From Pelagibius sp048268885 (lineage in GTDB: Bacteria; Pseudomonadota; Alphaproteobacteria; Kiloniellales; Kiloniellaceae), in assembly GCA_048268885.1 (NCBI GenBank), contig JBLWUP010000027.1, forward strand, positions 12,663-76,662: a DNA stretch of 64,000 nt, read 5' to 3'. Made by a program: the position numbers and the translations under genes. This document shows positions 8,978 to 17,274 of the stretch, one piece after another; the stretch's first letter is position 1; each line of letters opens with the position of its first letter. The notes beneath the pieces were generated by a model. That model did not search any database. It worked only from the letters and a program-made list of their open reading frames with translations, and was not told the origin of the DNA.

Positions 8978-10168
8978 CTAGGTCCCCTGTCTGGCCCGTG
9001 AGGCCGCGAGGAAGAGAACCAGCCCAATGACGGCCGCCGCCAGCGTGACGCTCAACACCAGATCGTAGTCGCCGATCTGCCACAGCAGGGCGCCGACGAA
9101 GGGCGCCGCCGCGACCGTCAGCTTGAAGATCAGCGCCTGGCTGCCGCTGATGGCGCCGAAGTTGGCGCGCCCGAGGATATCGCCGATCACCAGCGGCTTC
9201 ATGATGCTGGTCACGCCGTGGCCGGCCCCTTGCAAAATGACGAAGGGCACCAGCAGCATCGGCGCCAGCGACGCGGTGAAGAGCGCCAGTGTCGCCAGGG
9301 CGACCGAGCAGAAGCAGGCCATGGTGATGCCGCGGTTCGAGACGTGGCGCTCCACGGCCATCATGGCGAGGCGCCCGGCGACCTGCATCGGCCCGATCAT
9401 GGAGGCGGCGAAGACCGCCATGCCCGACGGGATGCCACGCTCGTCGAGCAGCGGCAACAGATGGTTCAGAATGGTCGAGTGGTTGAGGCCGAGCAGCGCA
9501 AAGCCGACCGCGAGCAGCCAGAAGGCCGGGCGCCGCAGGAAGCGGCCGGCCTTGCCCGCGCCGGCAGCACCGCCGTCGCTCTCCAGATCGATGTCCGGCT
9601 CCACCGCCGCCTCCAGGCGGCGCGCGCCCTGCCACATCAACGGCAGGCCGATCAGAAAGATCAACGCCGCATAGGCCAGGCAACTCATGCGCCAGCCGAA
9701 GGCCTCCGCCATGCCATGCGCCAGGGGGAAGGAGAGCGTACCGGCGAAACCCGCAACCAGCGTGATGAGGGTGATGGGGCGGCGCGCCTCCGTTCCCTCC
9801 GCCCGAACCACCAGGGCAAAGCAGGCGTCGTAAAGGCAAAAAGCGGTGGCGACGCCGATCAGGCACCACAGCAGATAGAATTGCCACAGCGATTGCACAG
9901 CCCCGACGAGGACGATGCAGAGCCCGCCCGCCAAGGCGCCGCCGGCCAGCACGTGGGGACCCAGCCCCCGGTCGATCAGCCGCCCCGCCAGCGGCGAAAA
10001 GACCGCCGACAGCCCGATCGACAGGGCCACGGCGCCGCTCAGTTCCGCCTTCGTCCAGCCGAAATCCGTTTCCCAGCGCAGGATCAGCGCCGGAAAGCTG
10101 TAGAACAGACCCGCCCAGACGATGGTCTGCGCGATGGCAAGCTGCCAGACCGCCGGAAGACGCCGCAC
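8978..10168 (-). CDS. MFS transporter
   Basis: 396 residues with about twelve hydrophobic segments and a central cytoplasmic loop around 'RRLEAAVEPDIDLESDGG' (about residues 183-200). The MFS loop motif is present after helix 2 as 'PLAGRLIDRGLGP'. The layout resembles the oxalate/formate and monocarboxylate porter branches of the superfamily, but no substrate residue can be named. The gene is separated by 179 bases from the lipoprotein and diverges from the histidine kinase. Confidence 0.85.
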   Translation of the reverse strand: MRRLPAVWQLAIAQTIVWAGLFYSFPALILRWETDFGWTKAELSGAVALSIGLSAVFSPLAGRLIDRGLGPHVLAGGALAGGLCIVLVGAVQSLWQFYLLWCLIGVATAFCLYDACFALVVRAEGTEARRPITLITLVAGFAGTLSFPLAHGMAEAFGWRMSCLAYAALIFLIGLPLMWQGARRLEAAVEPDIDLESDGGAAGAGKAGRFLRRPAFWLLAVGFALLGLNHSTILNHLLPLLDERGIPSGMAVFAASMIGPMQVAGRLAMMAVERHVSNRGITMACFCSVALATLALFTASLAPMLLVPFVILQGAGHGVTSIMKPLVIGDILGRANFGAISGSQALIFKLTVAAAPFVGALLWQIGDYDLVLSVTLAAAVIGLVLFLAASRARQGT

Positions 10169-10388
10169 GTTTTCCCTTCCCCCTGTGCCCTCCCGCCACC
10201 ACCGCGGCGGGCCCTCACGATCATAGCCGTAAAGCCGCCGCCCCCGCCATGCAGAGCTCCCTGCGCGATGTTGCGGCTGCGAAAACGCTCATACTTTGTT
10301 AATTATTCGCGACGACCATCGGGGCCACTTCTTAAAGCGTGGCGATCCCCCGCCGGAAAGCGGCGGGATACAGCGGGTAAGGCGGCAG

Positions 10389-11921
10389 GTGGAAAGCCGA
10401 AACCACGACCACCCCTCGGGGGATTCTTTTCTGCGGGGCCGGGCCGGCAAGGCCTGGCTGTTGCTGCTCGGCCTGATTCTCTGCACGAGCATCGTCGGCG
10501 GCTATGCCCTCTACCGCTCCAACGTGCACTGGTTCGAGACCAACAAGTCGGAGGAGACCGCCACGGCGCTGCGCCTCGTCGAGGCGATGGTCGCCAACTA
10601 CACGGACATCCGCACCGACGCCTTGGACGCCGACGCGCCGGTCCCCGCCGAGTTCCGCGCCCACGCCATCGACCGCTTCAACGCCGCGCGCGACAGCGAC
10701 CACCAGCTGCGCATGGACTGGCTGGGCACACCGGGGCGGGAGATCGTGACCGCCCCTCAGGACGAAGTCACCGCCAACGCCATCCGCGAGGCCGCCCGCA
10801 CCGGACGCAGCGAACCGCGCAGCGAATGGCTCACCTTCGGCGGCGAGCTGATGTTCCGCACCATCGCGCCCTCGGTCGCCAGCCAGCAGGCCTGCGTCGA
10901 CTGCCACAACCGCTACGTCAGCGACGGACCGGCCTGGGCGCTGGGCGACGTCATGGGCGCCTTCGTGATCGACGTGCCGGCGGCCGGCTTCCTGGAGGCC
11001 GCGCGGCGCGACGCCGTCGCCTCGGGCGCCATCCTCTTCCTTGTCCTCGCCGTCCTCAGCGGGCTCATCTTGTTCCTGCAGCACCGGCGCCATGAAGCCG
11101 AGAACATGGCCGCCAGCAGTGCGGAGCGCGCCCATGCCGCCGCCGAGGGCCGCCGCATCGCCGAGGCAGCCAGCCGCGCCAAGTCGCGCTTCCTCGCCCT
11201 GATGAGCCATGAACTGCGCACGCCGCTGAACGCCATCCTCGGCTTCTCCGAGATCATGACCCGCCAGACCATGGGCCCGATCTCGCAGCGCTACGCCGAC
11301 TATGCCCAGGACATCCATAAAAGCGGACAGCACCTGCTGACCGTGATCAGCGACATCCTCGACCTCGCCCGCGCCGAGTCCGGCCATCTGCGCCTGGCCG
11401 AGCAGGAGGTCGCGCTGCGCGAGACCATCGACCCCTGCCTGCGCCTCATCCGCACGCGCGCCGAACAGCAGAAGCTGTCCGTCAGCGCCGAGCTGCCGGA
11501 GAACCTGCGCCTGCTTGTCGATCCCACCAAGCTGCGCCAGGCGATCCTGAACCTGCTGTCCAACGCGGTGAAGTTCACGCCGGAAGGCGGCCGCATCGAG
11601 GTGACCGCCGCCCTGCAGGGCGACGGCAGCCTGGCCATCACCATCGCCGACACCGGCATCGGCATCAGCCCCGAAGAGATTCCCCAGGCCCTCACGCCGT
11701 TCGAACGCCTGGAAGCGGCCGAGCAGATCGAGGGCACCGGCCTCGGCCTGCCACTGGCCAAGGTGCTGATCGAACTGCATGGCGGCATTCTGAAGCTGGA
11801 GGGGCGGCCGAACGCCGGCACCCGCGTCACCCTGCTGCTGCCGCCCGAGCGCGTGCGCCAGGAAGCCGGCCCGATCACGGCCGGCGTGGAACCCGGCCTG
11901 GCCGCCATGCCAGAGCGCTAG
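10389..11921 (+). CDS. Sensor histidine kinase with CxxCH (DUF3365-type) periplasmic domain
   Basis: 510 residues from a GTG at 10389; a TTG at 10296 is an alternative that would add 31 residues, so the start is uncertain. Membrane helices lie at about 22-42 and 212-230. The periplasmic domain between them carries 'CVDCH' (Cys169, Cys172, His173), a c-type heme attachment motif, in a DUF3365/Tll0287-like context. The cytoplasmic part has an H-box 'MSHELRTPLNAILG' (His274) and an ATPase domain with N-box 'LNLLSNAVKFTPEGG', 'DTGIGI' and 'GTGLGLPLAK'. It probably senses redox state or a small ligand through heme. No response regulator lies next to it, so it is an orphan kinase. Confidence 0.85.
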   Translation: MESRNHDHPSGDSFLRGRAGKAWLLLLGLILCTSIVGGYALYRSNVHWFETNKSEETATALRLVEAMVANYTDIRTDALDADAPVPAEFRAHAIDRFNAARDSDHQLRMDWLGTPGREIVTAPQDEVTANAIREAARTGRSEPRSEWLTFGGELMFRTIAPSVASQQACVDCHNRYVSDGPAWALGDVMGAFVIDVPAAGFLEAARRDAVASGAILFLVLAVLSGLILFLQHRRHEAENMAASSAERAHAAAEGRRIAEAASRAKSRFLALMSHELRTPLNAILGFSEIMTRQTMGPISQRYADYAQDIHKSGQHLLTVISDILDLARAESGHLRLAEQEVALRETIDPCLRLIRTRAEQQKLSVSAELPENLRLLVDPTKLRQAILNLLSNAVKFTPEGGRIEVTAALQGDGSLAITIADTGIGISPEEIPQALTPFERLEAAEQIEGTGLGLPLAKVLIELHGGILKLEGRPNAGTRVTLLLPPERVRQEAGPITAGVEPGLAAMPER

Positions 11922-11951
11922 AGTCGGAACGCTAAAGCCCGGGCGCTAGCG

Positions 11952-11979
11952 CCCCAGCGATAGAGCCCCAGCGATAGAG
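11952..11979. repeat. Perfect two-copy tandem repeat, 14-bp unit
   Basis: CCCCAGCGATAGAG occurs twice in a row in the short gap between the kinase and fetA. There is no clear function; it may reflect replication slippage. Confidence 0.6.
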
Positions 11980-12021
11980 CCAGGGCGACAGCGCGGACGC
12001 GATACCGTAATCTGCCGCTCT

Positions 12022-12636
12022 ATGCTCAGTGCGAAAAACCTCACCCGCCCCGGCCTGGAGCCGGTTTCCTTCGACCTCGCCGCCGGGGAATGCATCGCGC
12101 TGCGCGGCCCCTCGGGCGCCGGCAAGTCGCTGCTGCTGCGCGCCCTGGCCGACCTGGACCCGAACGACGGTGAGGTGACCCTGGACGGCACGCCGCGCGA
12201 CAGGATTCCGGCGCCCACCTGGCGACGCCGCGTCGGCTACGTGCCGGCCGAGCCCGGCTGGTGGTCGGAGCGCCTCAGCGACCACTTCGACGACTGGGAA
12301 AGCCAGGCGGGCCCGGCCCGGCGCCTCATGGTCTCCTCCAGCGCCGCCGAGCGCCGGGTCAGCCAGCTGTCCACCGGCGAGCGCCAGCGCCTCGCCCTCT
12401 TACGCGCCCTCGAGCACCGCCCGGAGGTGCTGCTGCTCGACGAGCCGACCGGGCCGCTGGACGAGGAGACCACCGCCGCCGTCGAGTCCCTGCTGCGCGA
12501 AAAGCAGGCGAACGGCCTGGCCCTCTTCTGGGTCACCCACGACAAGCGCCAGGCCGAGCGGGTGGCGACGCGGCGCTTCTGGATCGACCGCGGCCGCCTG
12601 CGCGAGGAACTGCTGGAAGAGGTGAGCAAGCCATGA
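12022..12636 (+). CDS. fetA: ABC transporter ATPase, FetA/YbbL type
   Basis: 204 residues, the short length of the FetA/YbbL group. Walker A 'GPSGAGKS' is at 29-36, the signature is 'LSTGERQRLALLRAL', Walker B is 'VLLLDEPTGPLD' and the H-loop is 'WVTHDKRQ'. The next gene is a UPF0014/FetB permease 10 bases downstream, so the pair forms one transporter. In E. coli FetAB exports iron and helps peroxide resistance (established). The same role here is inferred from synteny and family. No clear ribosome site is visible before the ATG. Confidence 0.85.
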   Translation: MLSAKNLTRPGLEPVSFDLAAGECIALRGPSGAGKSLLLRALADLDPNDGEVTLDGTPRDRIPAPTWRRRVGYVPAEPGWWSERLSDHFDDWESQAGPARRLMVSSSAAERRVSQLSTGERQRLALLRALEHRPEVLLLDEPTGPLDEETTAAVESLLREKQANGLALFWVTHDKRQAERVATRRFWIDRGRLREELLEEVSKP

Positions 12637-12646
12637 GGGGCCGGCG

Positions 12647-13444
12647 ATGAACTACATCCGCCTCGACTACGTCGATCTCGGTCTCGCCGCCCTGCTGCTG
12701 GTCGGCGTGGCGGGCCTGTCGCTGCTGCTGCAATTGAAGATCGAGCGCAAGCTGCTGTGGGCGGGGCTGCGCTGCGCGCTGCAGCTCGCCCTCGTCGGCC
12801 TGGTGCTGACCAAGCTCTTCGAACTGGTGTCGCCCTGGTGGACCAGCCTTGCCGCGCTGGCCATGGTGCTCTTCGCCGGGCGCGAGATCATGGCGCGGCA
12901 GGAGCGCGGCTTCGAGCCGCTCTGGGCCTACGGCATCGGCACCTCGGCCATGCTGATGGCGGCGAGCCTGGTCACCGTCTTCGCGCTGACCAGCGCGGTG
13001 AAGCCCGAGCCCTGGTACGACCCGCGCTACGCCCTGCCGCTGCTGGGCATGATCATGGGCAACACCATGACCGGCATCGCGCTGGGCCTGCAGCGCCTGA
13101 CCGAGGGCGCGCGCCAGCAGCGCCCGGGCATCGAGGCGCTGCTCTGCCTCGGCGCGACGCGACGCAAGGCCCTGCTGCCGGTGACCCGCCAGGCCCTGAC
13201 CACGGCGCTCATGCCGATCATCAACTCGCTGGCGGCCACCGGCCTGGTTTCCCTGCCCGGCATGATGACCGGCCAGATCCTCGCCGGCGTCGAGCCGCTG
13301 GAGGCGGTGAAGTACCAGCTGATGATCATGTTCATGATCGCCGGCGGCACCACGCTGGGCGCCGTCACCGCCGTCTTCGTCGGCGTCTACCGCCTGACCG
13401 ACAACCGCGACCGCCTGAGGCTGGACCGGCTGGTGGGGGATTGA
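12647..13444 (+). CDS. fetB: ABC transporter permease, FetB/YbbM (UPF0014) family
   Basis: 265 residues with about seven membrane helices and the strongly conserved UPF0014 segments 'PLLGMIMGNTMTGIALGL', 'EALLCLGATRRKALLP', 'MMTGQILAG' and 'YQLMIMFMIAGGT'. It follows fetA by 10 bases and is translated from ATG 12647. It forms the membrane channel of the FetAB exporter. The gene is complete and standard in length. Confidence 0.9.
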   Translation: MNYIRLDYVDLGLAALLLVGVAGLSLLLQLKIERKLLWAGLRCALQLALVGLVLTKLFELVSPWWTSLAALAMVLFAGREIMARQERGFEPLWAYGIGTSAMLMAASLVTVFALTSAVKPEPWYDPRYALPLLGMIMGNTMTGIALGLQRLTEGARQQRPGIEALLCLGATRRKALLPVTRQALTTALMPIINSLAATGLVSLPGMMTGQILAGVEPLEAVKYQLMIMFMIAGGTTLGAVTAVFVGVYRLTDNRDRLRLDRLVGD

Positions 13445-13455
13445 ACACCTGACGG

Positions 13456-13600
13456 CCCCCTCACCCTCCCGCTGACGCGGGCCCCTCCCTCTCCCACGAG
13501 GGGAGAGGGTAAACCGACAAACCCTCTCCCCTGGCGGGAGAGGGATGCGAAGCCTTAGTGAGGTCGAACGACCGAACTTAGGCGAAGCTGGGTGAGGGGG
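13456..13600. repeat. Composite intergenic palindrome, CCCTCTCCC family, copy A
   Basis: The element contains 'ccctctcccctggcgggagaggg' (palindromic core), 'gcgaagcc' and the end 'ggcgaagctgggtgaggggg'. Sister copies lie at 47899, 50906 and 51938. It occupies the gap after fetB. Confidence 0.75.
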
Positions 13601-13642
13601 AACCGGGCGGCTCGGCGGCGGGCCATCTCGAACATTCTAGTT

Positions 13643-14068
13643 TCAAACGTTCGAGGCGGCGATCTCCTCGGCGAGCGGAAAGTCCTTTCGCCGCAGCACG
13701 AGCTCCCAATCGGTGTCATTGATGGATCGCACCCACATATGTTTGGCGCCGGCGCGTTGAAGATGTGTATAGATCTTGCCGATGGTCTTGCGGCTGCCCG
13801 CTTCGCGATAAAACACAACTTGGCGATAGCCGTCTCCCAGGCGTTCCATCACCGTTGCGGCCACGCCGTCGACCTCAGCGCTGGACTGGATATGGGCAAG
13901 GAAGATGTGCTCAGCATCAACCCGCGCTTCTTCCAGTTCGGGGCAGGCGCCTTCCTCTTCATAGGCAAAGACATCCCAACCACCGTCGCGCCGTTCATAA
14001 GCGACGAACTCGATGCAATACGATCCGCTGGGATGCGTGTGGCGGTCCGTGTATAGACTCCAATCCAC
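13643..14068 (-). CDS. Hypothetical protein
   Basis: 141 residues from GTG 14068. The protein is soluble, acidic and aromatic-rich, with 'CIEFVAYERRDGGWDVFAY' near residues 18-36 and 'HIFLAHIQSSAEVDG' near 54-68. There is no signal peptide or membrane segment. I recognise no family. It lies in front of the metY-hydrolase-thioesterase cluster's far end, on the same strand, 13 bases beyond the thioesterase start direction, but need not be co-transcribed. The opposite-strand frame of similar length lacks protein-like composition. Confidence 0.6.
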   Translation of the reverse strand: MDWSLYTDRHTHPSGSYCIEFVAYERRDGGWDVFAYEEEGACPELEEARVDAEHIFLAHIQSSAEVDGVAATVMERLGDGYRQVVFYREAGSRKTIGKIYTHLQRAGAKHMWVRSINDTDWELVLRRKDFPLAEEIAASNV

Positions 14069-14081
14069 GCTGCCCCCGCAC

Positions 14082-14528
14082 CTACACCTGCAGCTTCGCC
14101 AGCGCCGCGCGCAGACCGTCGGGGATCGGCACCGCCTTCATGCTGGTGCGTTCTACAAACACATGCACGAAGCTGCCCAGCGCCGCCGCCTCTTCGCGGC
14201 CCTGCTTGAACAGGCCGATCTCGTAGCGCACCGAACGGTTGCCGAGATGCGCGACGCGCAGGCCCGCCTCGACGTCTTCGGGGAAGGCGAAGGCCGCCTT
14301 ATAGCTGCAGGTGCTCTCCGCGCAGATGCCGATCACCTGCCCTTCGTGGATGTCGAGCCCGCCTTCGCGGATCAGGTACTCGTTGATGACCGTGTCGAAG
14401 TAGGAGTAGTAGACGACGTTGTTCACGTGGCCGTAGAGGTCGTTGTCCATCCAGCGCGTCGGGATGGTGAGGAAGTGCGGGAAGCGGTCCCTGGTTTCAA
14501 GCACTGGTCTCTCGGGCGTGTCGGTCAT
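14082..14528 (-). CDS. Hotdog-fold acyl-CoA thioesterase
   Basis: 148 residues of the 4-hydroxybenzoyl-CoA thioesterase/YbgC group. The active-site helix signature is 'RWMDNDLYGHVNNVVYYSYF' (residues 25-44), with the expected Asp and Asn residues. Later strands include 'EVDIH'-like and 'ESTCSYKAAFAFPEDVEAG' features. It hydrolyses acyl-CoA thioesters; substrate chain length is unknown. It begins two bases after the alpha/beta hydrolase stop in the transcription direction, so both are likely in one operon with metY. Confidence 0.85.
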   Translation of the reverse strand: MTDTPERPVLETRDRFPHFLTIPTRWMDNDLYGHVNNVVYYSYFDTVINEYLIREGGLDIHEGQVIGICAESTCSYKAAFAFPEDVEAGLRVAHLGNRSVRYEIGLFKQGREEAAALGSFVHVFVERTSMKAVPIPDGLRAALAKLQV

Positions 14529-14530
14529 GT

Positions 14531-15319
14531 TCAGAGAATCGTCCTCAGCGCATCCAAGCTCTCGTCGGGCTTTTCCGCCAGCATCATGTGGCCGCAGGCC
14601 GGGATCACCACCTGCTGCGCGTTCAAGATCGCGGCGGCCAGTTTCGCCCCCGCGCGGGCGGGGGTCATCTTGTCTTCGCTGCCCATGATCACCACCGCCG
14701 GGCAGGCGACCTTGGCGGCGGCTTCCAGACCGTCGGCGTAGGCGTTGCAGGCGGCGAGGTCGGCCGAGAGCACACCCGGCTTCACCCGCTCCAAGAGGCG
14801 TTCGCCGCCGCCCATGAGCCAGGCGCCCGGCACCCTTGCGCCGCCGAGATGACCGGCCGGTCCGAAACCCCAGGAGGTCATGAGGTCGAAGGCGGCATGG
14901 TCGTTGGCTTCCGCCGCCGCCAGCAGGTCGGGATGCACCGGCATCTTGGGTGCCGCGCCCATCAGCGCCAGCGCGCGCAGGCGGCCGCCGTGGCGCGCCG
15001 CCGCGTCGAGCGCGACCAGCGCACCCATGGAGTGGCCGACCAGCGCCGCCTTGGCCGCGCCGATCTCGTCCAGCAGCTTCACCACCCAGTCGGCCATGGC
15101 GGCGATGGAGGTCAGCGCCGCACCTTCCGACTTGCCGTGGCCCGGCAGGTCGACGGCCAGCACCGCACAGTCGTGGTGCGCGAAGTAGCGCGCCGGCAAA
15201 GCCCAGACCGTGTGGTCCAGGCCGGCGCCGTGCAGGAAAACGACGAGGGGAAGGTCGGGATCGAAGGCGCGCCCGCCGGTGCCGGCATGGACGCGCTGTC
15301 CCGCAACGGTCAGCTCCAT
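14531..15319 (-). CDS. Alpha/beta-fold hydrolase
   Basis: 262 residues with the complete hydrolase plan: oxyanion 'FLHGAGLDHTVW' (28-39), nucleophile elbow 'VGHSMGA' with Ser97, acidic residue in 'GSEDKMTP', and catalytic His in 'ACGHMM' near the end. It starts eight bases after the metY stop and is followed two bases later by a thioesterase. This looks like an operon of sulfur/acyl metabolism, but the substrate is unknown. Confidence 0.85.
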   Translation of the reverse strand: MELTVAGQRVHAGTGGRAFDPDLPLVVFLHGAGLDHTVWALPARYFAHHDCAVLAVDLPGHGKSEGAALTSIAAMADWVVKLLDEIGAAKAALVGHSMGALVALDAAARHGGRLRALALMGAAPKMPVHPDLLAAAEANDHAAFDLMTSWGFGPAGHLGGARVPGAWLMGGGERLLERVKPGVLSADLAACNAYADGLEAAAKVACPAVVIMGSEDKMTPARAGAKLAAAILNAQQVVIPACGHMMLAEKPDESLDALRTIL

Positions 15320-15327
15320 TCTAAAAC

Positions 15328-16623
15328 TCAGTCCTTCTGGGAGGCGCGCAGGGCCTGGCGCAGATCGGCGATGATGTCGTCGGCGTCTTCCAGGCCGACC
15401 GAGAGGCGGATCATGTCCTCGCCCACCCCGGCCCGCTTCAGTTCCTCCGCCGTCATCTGCTGATGCGTTGTGCTGGCCGGATGGATCACCAGGGTCTTGG
15501 CGTCGCCCACGTTGGCGAGGTGCGAGGAAAGCTGGCAGGCCTCGATGAACCTGGCGCCCGCCGCGCGCCCGCCCTTCACGCCGAAGGACACGATGGAGCC
15601 GCAGCCCTTGGGCATGAGCTTTTGCCCCAGCGCGTGGTCGGGGTGGTCGGGCAGGTCCGGGTGCAGCACCCAGGAGACCGCGTCCTCACCCTGCAGCGCC
15701 TCCAGCACCTTGTGGGTGTTGGACATGTGGCGCTCCATGCGCAGCGGCAGGGTCTCGATGCCCTGCAGGATATAGAAGGCGTTCTGCGGCGCCATGGTGG
15801 CGCCGAAGTCGCGCAGGCCTTCGGCGCGGGCGCGCATGGCGAAGGCCTGCGGGCCGAACTCCTCGGCGAAGTCGATGCCGTGGTAGCCGGCGTAGGGCTC
15901 GGTCAGGGTGTCGAACTTGCCGCTCTCCTCCCAGTCGAAGCGGCCGCCGTCGACCAGCAGGCCGCCCAGCGCCAGGCCGTGCCCGCCCAGCCACTTGGTC
16001 GCCGAGTGCATGACGAGGTCGGCGCCCAGTTCGATCGGCCGGCAGAGGTAGGGCGTGGCGAAGGTGCTGTCGAGCATCAGCGGCAGCCCCGCCTTGTGCG
16101 CCACCTCGGCCACCGCGGGGATGTCCAGCACCTCCAGCCCCGGATTGCCGAGGCCCTCGGCGAAGACCAGGCGCGTCTCCGGGCGGATGGCGTCGCGGAA
16201 GGCGGCGACGTCGCGCGGGTTCACGAAGGTCGTGGTGATGCCGAAGCGGGGCAGCGTATGGGTGAAGAGATTGATCGAGCCGCCGTAAAGCGACGAGGAG
16301 GCGACGATATGCCCGCCCTGGCCCATCAGGGTGACGATGGCGAGGTGCAGGGCGGCGTGGCCGGAAGCCGTGGCGATGCCGGCGACGCCCAGTTCCAGCG
16401 CCGCGATGCGCTCCTCCAGAACCGCCGTCGTGGGGTTGGAGATGCGCGAATAGATGTGCCCGGCGCGTTCCAGGTTGAACAGGGCCGCCGCCTGGTCGGT
16501 GTCGCGGAAGACGTAGGACGTCGTCTGGTAGATCGGCACGGCCCGCGCGCCGGTCGCCGGGTCGGGCTGCTGGCCCGCGTGCAGCGACAGGGTGTCGAAT
16601 TTCAGGAATTTGGGATCCGCCAC
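15328..16623 (-). CDS. metY: O-acetylhomoserine sulfhydrylase (aminocarboxypropyltransferase)
   Basis: 431 residues from GTG 16623, preceded by GGGAGG; the longer frame to 16761 is not needed. It is a PLP enzyme of the Cys/Met metabolism family, with 'HIYSRISNPT' (56-65) and the PLP lysine in 'HSATKWLGGHG' (Lys210). The start 'KFDTLSLHAGQQPDP' and the length of about 430 fit the O-acetylhomoserine group rather than cystathionine enzymes. It joins sulfide or methanethiol to O-acetylhomoserine to give homocysteine or methionine. It heads an operon with a hydrolase and a thioesterase. Confidence 0.93.
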   Translation of the reverse strand: MADPKFLKFDTLSLHAGQQPDPATGARAVPIYQTTSYVFRDTDQAAALFNLERAGHIYSRISNPTTAVLEERIAALELGVAGIATASGHAALHLAIVTLMGQGGHIVASSSLYGGSINLFTHTLPRFGITTTFVNPRDVAAFRDAIRPETRLVFAEGLGNPGLEVLDIPAVAEVAHKAGLPLMLDSTFATPYLCRPIELGADLVMHSATKWLGGHGLALGGLLVDGGRFDWEESGKFDTLTEPYAGYHGIDFAEEFGPQAFAMRARAEGLRDFGATMAPQNAFYILQGIETLPLRMERHMSNTHKVLEALQGEDAVSWVLHPDLPDHPDHALGQKLMPKGCGSIVSFGVKGGRAAGARFIEACQLSSHLANVGDAKTLVIHPASTTHQQMTAEELKRAGVGEDMIRLSVGLEDADDIIADLRQALRASQKD

Positions 16624-16780
16624 GCTACCTCCCTTTAGGCGCCTTCTCGAGGGATCGATTGCCGGCAGCTTACACAAAGCCAGGCCGCAAACCACGCCCC
16701 AAACCGGCCTCTTCACAGCCGCATCTCGAGCCTGGACAGCTAAACCTGCGCGACAGCGCAAATAACCGCATGGCGCTTTA

Positions 16781-16799
16781 TTTTAGAAATGATCTAAAA
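16781..16799. promoter_or_regulatory. A/T-rich palindrome resembling an Irr/ICE box
   Basis: TTTTAGAAATGATCTAAAA is an inverted repeat of seven bases around AATGA. It differs by one base from TTTAGAA-N3-TTCTAAA, the general form of the iron-control element bound by Irr in alphaproteobacteria. It lies 158 bases upstream of metY. Binding is inferred only. Confidence 0.35.
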
Positions 16800-16847
16800 A
16801 AGGGAGAAGTAAGGACGGGGCGCAAGAAAAAGGACCCCAGAATTGAA

Positions 16848-16890
16848 GGAGGGCCTTCGATCCGTAAGGATCGTGGCCCCTCCCCTTGTT
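16848..16890 (+). other. Stable hairpin in the metY-trkH gap
   Basis: GGAGGGCC-TT-CGATCC-GTAA-GGATCG-T-GGCCCCTCC can form a stem of about 14 pairs with one small bulge, followed by CCTTGTTT. It could be a weak terminator or part of a small transcript starting near the 16781 palindrome. Confidence 0.4.
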
Positions 16891-17096
16891 TAAGTCCTGC
16901 CCTGTCAACTTGCCTGGACCGAACAGTAGCAGCGTCCCTCCACCGGTCAAGTGGAGAATCGTTAATACCAGGCGAAGTGCCTAAGAACGTTGGATTCTCT
17001 GGCGTCATACGGGCTTGGCACGCGTTTCGCGACCGCCGCCGCAGGCGCGACAAAGGGCCGCAAGCCCCGATCTGTGGATAAGTCTGGGGACAAAAG

Positions 17097-17122
17097 AAAA
17101 AACCGCCGGGCGAACCCGGCGG
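17097..17122 (-). terminator. Rho-independent terminator of the small-RNA candidate
   Basis: An 8-bp GC stem with a UUCG tetraloop is followed by six U residues on the minus strand. This is among the most canonical terminators in the window. Confidence 0.85.
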
Positions 17123-17274
17123 CAAGTTTAACAGGGAGGCGTTACAAGGAACGGATAAACATCCGAAAGACGGTCGGGAGGACCCGGGGAGGGCTCGCCG
17201 AGCCGTCTGTGTCTAAAATTAGTCCTAAACTCCTAAAAAATGGTTAACAAAAATCTTAATACAGCTTTTAGCAG
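17097..17274 (-). ncRNA. Candidate small RNA with CCUCCC loops
   Basis: On the minus strand a perfect 8-bp stem CCGCCGGG-TTCG-CCCGGCGG is followed by TTTTTTC, a strong terminator at 17097-17122. No minus-strand protein gene lies upstream, so it must end a short transcript. TATAAT at 17281-17286 would start it near 17274, giving about 175 bases. The RNA can fold small hairpins: GGCTC/GAGCC, CGGAT/ATCCG, and TAAC-GCCTCCCT-GTTA. It shows CCTCCC in a loop and in 'GGTCCTCCCGACC', plus CCCTCCCC. C-rich anti-Shine-Dalgarno loops are typical of several alphaproteobacterial regulatory RNAs. It is not matched to a named family. Confidence 0.45.

Noticed and set aside
7872..10202. A 776-residue minus-strand frame
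   Set aside because: The upstream two thirds overlap the clear MFS gene in another phase and have Arg/Gly-biased composition; only the part from 8798 is a real gene.
13592..14056. 154-residue plus-strand frame opposite the hypothetical protein
   Set aside because: The minus-strand frame has better amino-acid composition and direction with its neighbours; the plus frame has no ribosome site.
16624..16720. Possible SAM-II-type riboswitch upstream of metY
   Set aside because: Only the CTAAAGGGAGG near the start resembles the pseudoknot end. The GCUUGC and GUUAAAC blocks were not found and no second stem pairs well.
16659..17081. 140-residue frame in the metY-trkH gap
   Set aside because: No ribosome site and a composition of basic and Pro residues without hydrophobic pattern; the region looks like RNA and promoter sequence.
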